From contig JAUCBJ010004851.1 in assembly GCA_032718475.1 (NCBI GenBank), positions 52,791-116,790 of the forward strand: a DNA stretch of 64,000 bases. The letters are read 5' to 3'. Numbering within the stretch: position 1 is the first letter of the stretch; each line of letters begins with the position of its first letter. The position numbers were made by a program, and so were the translations under genes. This document shows positions 10,801 to 20,981 of this stretch, piece after piece. The notes beneath the pieces were generated by a model that was not told the origin of the DNA, did no database searches, and worked only from the letters and a program-made list of their open reading frames with translations. The stretch is from Nemertoderma westbladi. Lineage: Eukaryota > Xenacoelomorpha > Nemertodermatida > Nemertodermatidae.

Positions 10801-12135
10801 CCGCTTGTCGTTGGAAGCGTTCGTCCAAAAACTCTTGTAGAGAGTATGTTCGTCCAAGTTCGATGTCTTCTTCGAGATTCTGGATTTCCCTATCGAACTG
10901 GGGTAAAGCCAATTCCTTTACCGCTTGTTCTTGCTGCTGCAATTTACGTTTGTCTAAACAATCGTAGGTTCCTTTTCCGATCTTTTGTCGAATAGCGTAT
11001 AACGCGTTTCATACAATGCTCTCCTCCACTTCGGTGACAGGTTGTATCGGGGTTAAACAGGGACGATTATATGGGTTGAACGGTGATATTAGATGTCCGC
11101 ATCCCAATCCGGCTAGGTAGGATGGGCGAATATCTAGAGAGCCCACAACCGGAGTGCCACCGACCAATTGTTCAGGTAACTCTAGATATTTGAACAAGGA
11201 ATACAACTCAGGAGGATCCATCATACTATTAGGATCAAGAGTCTGAGGTCTCACCAGGGAATGAGGAGGTCTGACCGAGTATTCCAGAACTCTGATCATA
11301 GGTTTATTTAAGGATCGTTTGAGTCGAGAGAGCGTAGGTGATACGTCGAACAAGTTTCGCTTGAAACTCCCGTAAGTGTAGCGAGTAAAACTGTGTATAG
11401 CGCAACATCTCCGCGGATGTTTATGTCTTTCCGTTTGTTGGTTGGGTCTAGGGCATTCATCGCAGTAATACCACAGACGCACGTTTTGTAGGGGAAACGC
11501 TGGTGATCTTTCTCCAGTTTTACAATATTCTTCCATCTGTTCGAAGCTATCCGGTACAACAGGTAGCGGTTGATCGGCGGTAAGATACATCATAGTAAAA
11601 TAGAGTCATTTGAGTTCTATCATAGGGTTATGATGTATACCTTGAGGATATCGAGTTTCTAGATTTTGTTGACTGGCTACATTGAGATATGTTTCTCTCA
11701 AGAATTCCAAATATTCGTTGAAGACACTGCGTTTATCCGGCCCTTCAACATCTTCTCTTTCGAGTCGGTTTCGAATAGAAATTTCATGTTCGATTCTCAG
11801 TTTATCATTCCGACTCCACTGGGTATGATATTTAAATAGAATCATTTCCCTTTTGGTGTCAACATCATCCGTGTCGTGTAAATCGATAGGATGATCAGAC
11901 CAGTAGTTAAGAAGTCCATATACGTACCATTACGATGCGTATAGCGAGCGGTGAATTTTCTATAGTCCAATTCACACGTGAGCTGTTCCTTTGACATTGG
12001 CGGTTCGATATAACGGCCATCGTCTTCCGTAGTATGTTGACTAGCGTCGCTGCTTATTAAACTATCAACAAACGCTTGCAATGGTAGGGTATATCGCTCC
12101 CTGATACCAAGATCATCTTCTATTTACTCAGTCAT
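7891..12135 (-). pseudogene. ORF3 of element A: decayed zinc-knuckle protein downstream of pol
   Basis: From an ATG at 12135 to a stop at 7891 the minus strand spans about 1,415 codons of protein-like sequence. It is broken by several nonsense codons and a few frame changes, so it appears as about ten short frames. Several breaks are single stops within one continuous frame (near 12126, 10250, 9315 and 8254). Before the C-terminus are zinc-knuckle motifs: CHHCQFKGHASFDC (CX2CX4HX4C), CAYCRLNNLHIFAVC (CX2CX5HX4C) and a degenerate CRLCASRDH. A glutamine/glutamate-rich stretch at 10742-10942 is probably a coiled coil. The C-terminus is very basic (KKLRKRRSRKKD). No signal peptide or membrane segment typical of Env was seen. 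It follows integrase after a 1.8-kb spacer and ends 78 bp before the 3' LTR. Element B keeps only the two ends. The function is unknown; nucleic-acid binding is an inference from the knuckles and basic tail. Confidence 0.65.
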
Positions 12136-13913
12136 AGCTGCTATATGAGTTTATCGATATTAGAGTTAATAATAATTAGGCTAGCAGTCGTCGCTGCCTC
12201 CCCCTCAGTGCCCCCGGACAGCGCAAGATCCTCAGCGCTGATGTACTGTCGTCGGAGTGCCTCTCGCCAACGTAGTAGCTACACAACGACAACAATAACC
12301 AGCGCGAGTCACTCCACTGTCCGTCCCAAGGGCTTAGATTTACTGGAGGAACTTGCTACAGATGCAGGGTAACTTTCACAACTGCGACTCGCTACTGTAA
12401 ACATACTTTAGTAGTAACATTCACCTATAAATACACAAATTCCACATTCCTGTCACAATTTGTACAAATTAGGGCCATTTGTCCATTAGTCAAGTGCCTT
12501 CCAGAATGCCACGTTATTATTATGTATCCCTGGATACTAGCAGGGTGCTATTTATTCCGCATGCTATTCAATGGGGCAAGCTTTCTATTGTTCTTTTAAC
12601 TCGCTTCTAATTCTAGCGTGGTTGTTGCTATGGTGACATTATGGAAAGCTAGCGGTAGAATTAGAGTAATTCTCATGCATACAGATTTGGGCTACTATTT
12701 AATAGTAATTCTTTAATTGTCAATATTCCCCTTATACATGATTTTATAAATTTTATCGGCTATTGACTGTACACTGGAAATTCTCTCACACTTAATATAC
12801 TTAATAGGGTGAATCTCCACTCCCATGATCTATTAATTAATGGAATTTTGGGAATGTTATAAATTGTATAAAATGACAATTTATCAAATTCATGAGAGGA
12901 TATGAATTTAAAATTTATTCCCGTAAATTTTATTATTTAATATTAAAATAGGCACAATTTTATTCCAGAACATGTCTGGGGACTAGGATCCTTAATTCCA
13001 GAAATTTGTCTTTTTAAGAGTATCGGTAAGTGCTACGATATCTTATTCGACTAGAATTTTAGAGGATCTAAATTTTAACAGATTTTGATTATTATAGATT
13101 TTCTAGAGTCCATTTGTTAGCATTTCCTCTATTATAGCATTTGTTTTAACAGATTTTATAAATATTTGTTAAATATTTAATATTTAAGATGGGCACCGAT
13201 TTAGACCAGAACATGTCTGGGGACGTTAACCACTGATTCTAGAATTTTGTCTTTCAAGTATATCGGTGGGTGCCGCGATATCTTAATCGACTAGAATTTC
13301 AGATGGTAAAAGGGTTTAACAGATTTATTTGAAGATTTATTAACAGATTTATTTAATAGGTTTCATTAATACTATTAATATTTGTTAATATTTTGAGCTT
13401 CAACACTACTGTTAAATGGACATCATTCTACTATATGTATTATTTAATATACGGTATGAGAGCAATATTGCAAGAAGCAATGTCAGTGAGAAGAGGCAAG
13501 TCGTTTCCAAGGTCTACCCAGAGCTTGGTTTAGCCGAGACACGAGGATCTGAACTTTGCATTCCTAATACTCTACTTACCAATAATACTTGAGTATAGTA
13601 GGGGCGGTATATTGTACTTTTAATAAGTACGGCCATTTCATCTTACTGTAGTCACGTATTTATAGTATGATACGGACAGTAAGGAAAGAGAAAATGGATT
13701 ATTTCTCGCCCTTAAACGAAATATATTATGCTAAGTAATTAAGTAATAAACACGAATATATTGCACTAATCTACTGAATAATCGTTAAAATATTATTCTA
13801 CTAAATAAAATTAAAGAAAACGATTATAATAATAAAATTACATAATAATGCATACATAAATATAAAAATAAAAAAAATAAAATAATGTAGTCACACACCC
13901 ACTCCAGACGCTG
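12136..13913. other. AT-rich spacer between integrase and ORF3 of element A
   Basis: No coding frame is supported. The spacer includes a GC-richer block (12180-12370) and an AT-rich block, both also present in element B (about 58480-60080 in inverse order), so it is part of the family and not a random insertion. Confidence 0.6.
12955..13330. repeat. Diverged direct duplication in the element A spacer
   Basis: Two related units of about 140 bp start near 12960 and 13200. Both contain CCAGAACATGTCTGGGGAC, a TATCGGT..GTGC stretch and a GATATCTTA..CGACTAGAATTT stretch. The same pair is visible in element B near 59020-59300 in the opposite orientation. Confidence 0.7.
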
Positions 13914-15863
13914 TTACGTTGGGGAGTCCCTAGATGTTTGTTGGATGAGGAAGGTGGTCGTGGGAAGAGTCTCTTGCCTTCCATAGTTCCCGGACAACTC
14001 TAGGTCTCTTTCCAGTAAACATAAACGACCAACTGGGCGATTAAGTTGTTGTGTTTCGAATACAATTCCAGGTTTCTTAAAGTTACGTCGCATGACGACG
14101 AGTTCTACCAATCGCACTAAACCATCATATATGAGTCTCGATGATACGACCTGTCTGCCACCTCTTACGTGGAAGATCTGATTCCACGATAAGGACATGT
14201 CTCCTGCGCTGACGTTTTCTTGCTGCGCAAACCACTTTGTTCGAAGTTGTAGCGTAGGAAGATAATGTTTTTCGAAATGGTCAGCGAAACGATGGGATAA
14301 TAACTGCATAAGTTGCCAAGTTTGTTGGCAGTATTAGTCTCCGTCCGTGATTTCCGATTGCGGGAGCATGGCTACAGGTTTCTTTAGTAGGAAATGCGCG
14401 GGTGTTAGCGCTTCTAGGGAGTCGGGACGCAATGAGACTGGCATAAGCGGTCTCTCGTTAAGATAGGCGGTGATTTCTTCCATTAATATCCGCAAAAGTT
14501 CGTTGGTGAGATACGCGCGGCACGGCACTATAAAGTGAAATGCGGTCTTCATGCTCCGTATTAGTCTCTCCCAACTTCCTCCCCACCAAGGGGCGTCGGC
14601 GGCGTTGAAGGTCCAGGTAGATGCCGTTACCCTTAGCTGATCGTCCACCTGTCTTTGGTTCCAATCTTTCACGTAAGCTTTGATCTCATTATTGGTGCCA
14701 ATGAAGTTCGTTCCCTTATCGGATCTCATAGTGTTACTAGTCCCAAAACGAGTGATCTGTCGGCGTAAACTCAGTATGAAGCTGTTTGTAGATAGATCGT
14801 TCACCATATCTAGATGGATCGCTCTACAAGTCATACAGACAAAGATGACACACCATCACTTGACTATAGTCCTAGCACGATATACTTCAATAGGGCCAAA
14901 TAAATCCACACCAATATTAGTAAAGGGTGGTTCATAGAAGCTTACTCGTTCCCTAGGTAATTCTGCCTCTCGCTGTGTTAAAGGCCTACTAAATGCTTTC
15001 CTACAGGGTATACAGATCCTAAGAACTTGGTTTAGAGCTCTACGGGGCTTATGGAAATAATAGCGAGTTCGAATTTCGCTAAGAACTCGTTCTCTACCAG
15101 CATGGTAAAGTCTACTGTGAACATCTACAATCATCTTGATTTGTATTTCAAGATTTCTAATGAGTATGGGAAACTTAGTGTCAAAGGACAATGGAGCATT
15201 AGTTAATCTCCCTCCGACACGTATTAACCCATCTATCATTGTGCTAGAGAAACAACCCCTTAAGCGCATCTGTGGATTTCTCAACAACAGGAAATACTTA
15301 TCGGAATCTTCGTAGCATTGCAGGAGTCTCAGTATCTGCTTATTGGTATCCTCATGTTCTTGGTAACTGATCTTCTCAGTCAGAAACCTATCAGACACTT
15401 TATAAGTGGGAAGGTCTTTAATAACATGGACTTTTTCGGATATTATTGGAGCGGTATCACTAGCGATCTTCGTCCTGGAATAGTGATGATAGAAACATCT
15501 TTTCAGATACACAACGGCCTTGCAAAGCCGATTCCAGGAGCTATAATGATCTATTGCTCTTTGTAGGAGAGGGGAGAGTCCTTGCGAGACATCTGGTGTT
15601 CCAGATTTCCAGTCTCTTTCCCTGATTTCTATAACGGATTTATTCGTATTTCTTGTAACATCCGTGGGTGAGTTTAGATCCACAGCGTCGTCACCGGAGG
15701 TGTATATTACAGACAGATCTATTACGGGTTTAAATAACTTTGATTTACTGTCCGGGTTTTGGGATTGACTTTCTCTGCTCCCTTGGCTTGTCTAATCTCC
15801 GCTGTGGTGAGATGAGGGGGCCATTCCTCCTCTTCTTTACACAGGAAGTCGGGTCCACCTAAC
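13914..15863 (-). pseudogene. Integrase region of element A pol
   Basis: One minus frame runs from 15683 to 13914 with only two internal stops (near 14856 and 14334); a frame change separates it from the linker at 15722-15863. The zinc-binding part is visible as LYHAGRERVLSEIRTRYYF followed by CIPCRK. Catalytic-core landmarks are GVDLFGP, RSDKGTNF and WWGGSWERLI, the places where BEL/Pao integrases carry the D, D and E residues. The C-terminal part (14309-13914) resembles the DUF5641-type tail of Pao integrases and ends with a stop at 13914. Integrase joins element cDNA to host DNA in the nucleus. In element B almost all of this is deleted, leaving only the last 50 or so codons. Confidence 0.85.
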
Positions 15864-16639
15864 CAGTCCATAGTGGGCCAGGGGTGGCCAAAATACCCTA
15901 AAATGAAGTTTGTTTTAGTGGTTTGAAACATATCCTACCTTGTAGCCCATATTTCGAAACCTAAGAAAAAATATTTTTTTTTCCGAAAATATTTGCCAAT
16001 ATTTTTTTCTGAGGTGAAAAATTAAAAATTTTCTATTTTTCACTCAAAATTTCAGTTTTTAGGAAAAATTTCCAAAAAAACGTATTTTTTTAAAAATTGG
16101 ACTACATTGGAAATTTTTTTTTTTAAATGTTCTCCATGGCGAGCCGATTCCAAATATGTGGTTTTTAGAGGTCCCCAGCGTTGTCTTCATGCTCCAAGTT
16201 TCATTTTAACATTTTTTTCCAAAAATATTTCATTTTTCGTAATTAAGGGAAGCCAGACTTTTCGAACTAATCCGACCGCACTGAAAAACATTATCAGACA
16301 TCCAAATACAACCTTCAAACATCATAAATATGAAAAAAAAATTTGCACCTACTTGCACCCCTTCGCATAAGGAGCAATTCAAAAATTCCAGTTTTCAACA
16401 TTTTTCTATTATTATTGCATACATTTAGTCTTATTAATGCAATAACACATCGAATTCCTATCACTACTCTGAATACTTTATTGACCATGATCACTGATGG
16501 TTATAATGATACAAGTAACATCAATACAATTAAGATACATCAATACAAACAACAAGTACATCAATGTACTTACTAATTACTACTTACTAATTATATATAT
16601 GTATATGTATATTACATCTTTATCGTTGAGTCGGGCATT

Positions 16640-16885
16640 GTCACGCTCTTGTTAAAGTTGTACATGTACATAGTGTAATTACGTTTTATATTGGTTTTAG
16701 GTTAGCATAGTGTAATATTGTATTTGTAACCAAGTAACATAAAGGACCCCCTTGGAAATAAGCTGCAAAGCTTTAGGGGTAATCCTATATGTTATGTAGG
16801 ACAATACCTTTATACCGGTACATTGTTTGGTGTATTTGTTATTGTTTTTACATAATGTATAAATAAATCTATCTATCTATAATGG
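16640..16885 (+). mobile_element. LINE 3' tail fragment
   Basis: The segment ends TATAAATAAATCTATCTATCTATAA, a short tetranucleotide tail of the sort that closes CR1/L2/RTE-like LINEs. It is preceded by a non-coding 3'-UTR-like stretch including GACCCCCTTGGAAATAAGCT. No coding part is attached, so this is a 5'-truncated copy. Confidence 0.4.
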
Positions 16886-17237
16886 AATTCTACTTCAGCT
16901 TAGTTGTTATTTGTGATCAGTGATTGGCTGAAAATTTAATCAGCTCTCTAAACTGGAATATAAAACAAATGGCCATAGAAACCAGGTTAGTTGCCTCAAT
17001 GTAAAACTCTGTTGCTTACCATGATTGGCTGATATTATCATGAAAGCAAAAAGCCTCGGCCCTTAGTATACAGTAAATCAACAAACACCTTTGCAGTATG
17101 ATTCATCATTCATTAGGAGCAACAATTATTCAATGTAATATGAATAAGTTATTTTATGATAAAAATCTCAAATACATTCTGCAAAATACTGTAAGACTTA
17201 TTCACTCACAAAGTTTGGTAAACAAATTGCTCATAAT

Positions 17238-17940
17238 ATTTTGTGCCATGCTAAACACATGTGCCACATGCTAAAAGTGGTACCTATGTGCCACTAGAGA
17301 ATTCTAAACCGTTTGTAATCGAATCAGCACCTTTAAAAACCTATAAATACCGAAAATGGAACATTTCTATAAAGCTTTAGAGATTTTGACATTTAGTGCC
17401 ATCTAAACACATGTGCCACATGCTAAAAAGTGGCACCTAAGTGCCACTAGAGAATTCGAAACCATTTGTAATCGAATCAGCACCTTTGAAAACCTATAAA
17501 TAGCGAAAATGGAACATTTCTATGAAGCTTTAGAGATTTTGATATTTTGTGCCATGCTAAACACATGTGCCAAATGCTAAAAAGTGGCACCTATGTGCCA
17601 CTAGAGAATTCGAAACCGTTTGTAATCGAATCAGCACCTTTGAAAACCTATAAATACCGAAAATTGAACATTTCTATGAAGCTTTAGAGATTTTAATATT
17701 TTGTGCCATGCTAAACACATGTGCCACATGCTGAAAAGTGGCACCTATGTGCCACTAGAGAATTTGAAAAACATTTGTAATAGAATCAGCACCTTTGGAA
17801 ACCTATAAATACCGAAAATGGAACATTTCTATGAAGCTTTAGATATTTTGATATTTTGTGCCATGCTAAACACATGTGCCATGTGCCACACGCTAAAAAG
17901 TGGCACTTCTACGCTACTAGAGTATTTGAAACCATTTGTT
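17238..17940. repeat. Tandem satellite, about five units of roughly 154 bp
   Basis: Units begin near 17242, 17396, 17548, 17703 and 17857 with GTGCCATGCTAAACACATGT. Each contains nested short palindromes (CACATGTGCCAC and GTGGCACCTATGTGCCAC) and a conserved TTTCTATGAAGCTTTAGAG block. The last unit is diverged. There is no coding frame. Confidence 0.85.
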
Positions 17941-18200
17941 AGTGCTTCAGCACCCTGTTAAACCTTGTGGAACCGAAATCACCGCCATTCTGCCTGTGTC
18001 TATTGGGTTTGCCAAATACGCCAATTTTGGCACGTGCCAGAAATGGCACACAGCTACCCTTTGAGAATTTGAGACCCATCTCAGAAGATTCGCCATTATC
18101 GAAAACCCGTATAGGTTAAAAATAGTGCCCAAACTATGAATATTTTTCGAAATAAGGAATTTTGGCCGCAAAACAGGGTTTCTGGCCTCACTGTGCAGTC

Positions 18201-19550
18201 CGGAGTATCTATCAGTTCTTGAGGAGTTGCTCCTCTGGAGGCGATGTCAGCTGGATTAATCGTCCCAGGGCAAAGTCTCCATTGATCTATATTAGAGCGA
18301 CTGAGTATAATGGCTACTCTGTTGGTAACGAAGACGCTGGACTGACAGACTTCATTTGTTATATACTCCAGAATGAGTAAAGCATCAGTCCAATAGACAG
18401 TTTTCTCTAGTGGATAGTCGATCTGTTCTGTTACATTCAGGCCGATGGCTGTAGCGTATAGAGCCGCCTTTACTCCGCTCTAGGAACTCGTAGTTTGTTG
18501 TTTATTAGGGCCTTGGAGGCGACCAATGCAACCTTAATTCCATCCGGAGTTTCAACTCTCAGGTAGGCTACTATACCTATTCCCATATCGCCGGCGTCTC
18601 CAAACACATGGAGTTGATAGGAATACGTGGGGAGAATGTGACCAAAATATGAACGGGAGATCTTAAAGTTCTCGATGGATGGTAGAGAATCTTCCCACTT
18701 CATCCACTTGTTTAGCAGTTCTCCCTGGAGTGGATCATCCCACGAGTGGTTTTCGAGCCACATTTGTTGTACTAAGCTCCGAGCAACTAATATAACTGGG
18801 CTAATAAATCCCAATGGATCGAAATAAGTGCTCAGGATACTTAAACAAATCCGTTTAGTTCTAACTGGATTATCTCGTTGTTTTAACTGAAAGAATAGGA
18901 TATATCTCTCCGTGTCCCATTTTAATCCAAGCGTCTTGGTTTCCGGAAGATCGTCCTTAATGAGGTCTAGATCTTTAACACCTCGGTCTTCTATCGGGAT
19001 CGATTCCAGAAACTCATGGGAGTTACTAGTGAATTTGGTTAGCCGAAATCCACCGCGTTGTAAGCACTCTACCGTTCCCTTGGCAACATCAATGGCTTCT
19101 TCCACTGATGGGAGGGACTTTAAATAGTCGTCCATGTATATATCCCGTTTGATGTTGTTGATAACCGCTTTAGAGAAGGCATCTCGGTTGTCATCGGCAG
19201 TGGTACACACTACCGAACAAGCGTTCGAGGGGCTCGAGATGATCCCGAAAGCCTGGATGGTCATCCAGTACTCCACCGGTTTTAGGTTGAGGTCTCCTTC
19301 AGGCCACCACAGAAATCGTAGGCTGTCTCGATCCCTATCCAGCACCTTGACTTGTAGGAACATGCCTTCGATGTCCGAAGCGAATGCGATCGCAAGATCG
19401 CAAATATTGCCGCAGTCTTAGTAATATTCCCAACAAAGATTGAAGTAAGTTGGGTCCCGGCAACAGTTCAGAATTCAGGGAATGACCCATGTAAAGGGCG
19501 GAGCCGTCAAACACTACCCGGACTTCGTTGGGTTTACCGGGCTTGGGAAC
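18201..19550 (-). pseudogene. Reverse transcriptase/RNase H region of element A pol
   Basis: RT copies element RNA into DNA and RNase H removes the RNA strand. The frame from 19363 contains LRFLWWPEG, AFGIISSPSNAC and the catalytic box IYMDDYLKS (residues about 75-83 of that frame). Just upstream in another frame are VRVVFDGSA and LLPGPNLLQSLLGILL, typical of BEL/Pao RT, placed after a TAG at 19549-19551. RNase H follows: LHVFGDAG, then VYWTDALLILEYI and NPADIASRGATPQEL in a shifted frame down to about 18201. At least two frameshifts and one stop disrupt it. Element B lacks the whole segment except the NPTDIASRGATPQEL end. Confidence 0.85.
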
Positions 19551-20981
19551 CTAATGATGTGTCAGATAATACGTTCTCTCCATTATGGGTGTTTCTTCCG
19601 GAACTCGCTCCGCATATCCCTTATCTATAAATTTCTTCAGTTGTGTTTTATACATTTCTCTGGCTTGAACGTTAGCCGTCAGACGCCGATGTAGTTGTGC
19701 GATTCTTTTTTCCGCTAAAGGTCGGTTATTTACGAAGCTGGGTTCTCGCCGTCGGAACGGAAGACCAATCTCATAGCGACCTTCATCCTTCAGATAACGT
19801 GTAGTCGTTTCCTGAATCTGCTTGGTTCTCTCTTCTTCAACAGATAAAGCCTTGTCGTAGGAATTAGGCTCTACGGCTTCTTGAGTAAAGAATCGTACGG
19901 CGTGTTCATCGCGTAGTTTGTCATTATATCTATCTACCACTGCGTTTAATTCATCATTATACTTCAATGATTCGCTTGTTTGGTGGATAAGATGACATAG
20001 GTTGACTTGGTTTAGCCAAGTTTGGTTCTCAGTGAGGATATCGATGGCATTTTCCTCATCATATAAGTGGTTGATGTCGTCGTTGTCTGAGGAGTATGGA
20101 GTTTCCTCAGCTGGGATTTCTTCTTCACTGATTTCTTCTTCCCATTCACTCACCTGGTGGATTCGTTCACTTGGGAGTCTTTCCATTAAGGTCCTATGGG
20201 AAGGTCCAGTGAAGTACCAACCTACTCTCGTTCTTCCCGCATACGTCTGAAGTAGTTGCGGTCGAGCAGGCCGTCTTTCTAATGTCTCAAGCGCCTCGTG
20301 CGCATTTTGGCCGAGTAAGATCTGCACCCCTGGATAATCCGTATTGAATCTAGATATATTGTGTTGCTGGGTAAAATGATCTTCATCCCAGTTGTAAGGC
20401 TCCACTTGGCTAGTAGCAAAGTTCTTTATCGCCACCATCTTGACCGACCTTACACTATTTTCACCTTGTTCATCCTGGGGAGTGGACAACGCACCCACAT
20501 AGTAATTTGTGGCTACTGTGGATTTCCAAACCGGCATAATTCTGGGAAGGTTCAATTTGGTTCGGAACTTTGGTTGACCAGCAAAGATGTATTCGGCTAG
20601 TTCTTTGTCGATAAAGGTGCCTGTGCTGCCAGAGTCAAGGAGGGCGTTTACTATCAAGCTCTTCCCTATCCCATGGACCCTCAGTTGCACCACAGGGAAT
20701 TCTCGGATACCGACAGATGAAGTTGGCGCTTTCCAAGATGGCTGTCGATCCGGAATAGACAGTCGGGAATCTTCTCCTTCGGTTTCTGTTTCGTACGTAA
20801 GTGCTCGATACACAGCTGTGTTGATCATATAACAGGATTCATTTTCGTTGGAGAATTCGTCCGTGTAGAATCCTTCCATCTCCGAACTGTGGTCAGTGTC
20901 ATTCACATCACTGAATTGGACATGTAGTTCGGGCTCACTTACCTGACTCGTACGGGTTCTGTCAGATTCTGTGTGCAGCAA
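19551..20981 (-). pseudogene. Aspartic protease and RT N-terminus of element A
   Basis: An open frame of 476 codons contains the retropepsin signature NALLDSGSTGTFID (catalytic Asp near residue 116) in a DUF1758-like context. An acidic linker and the RT entry region follow (VEEERTKQIQETTTRYLKDE, KRIAQLHRRLT). The frame stops at TAG just before the RT core. It overlaps the end of the gag frame by 43 bases in another frame because a deletion removed two of the Gag zinc knuckles at this point. The protease would cut the Gag-Pol precursor. Confidence 0.85.

Larger units (their letters stand above)
15869..18195. mobile_element. Inverted-repeat DNA transposon with Transib/RSS-like ends, 2.3 kb
   Basis: The element splits the pol frame of A between RNase H and the integrase linker, where B is continuous. 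It is flanked by a 5-bp direct repeat CAGTC (15864-15868 and 18196-18200). Read inward, one end is CATAGTGGGCCAGG and the other is CACAGTGAGGCCAG; further in, both share GGCCAAAAT. A 5-bp target duplication with CACAGTG-like heptamer ends is the signature of Transib/ProtoRAG elements. No transposase is present, and the superfamily call is inference from ends and duplication only. The interior contains AT-rich DNA, a LINE tail (16640-16885) and a satellite array (17238-17940). Confidence 0.5.

Noticed and set aside
7891-12135. ORF3 region read as a polycistronic set of about ten small genes with stop-start overlaps (e.g. ATGA near 11843, AAGGA before an ATG near 10240)
   Set aside because: Most breaks are single stops inside one continuous frame or simple frame changes, and comparison with element B restores one long frame. 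Decay of a single ORF is the simpler reading.
17238-17940. Regularly spaced repeats that might suggest a CRISPR array
   Set aside because: The repeats are head-to-tail with no unique spacers, in a eukaryotic genome.
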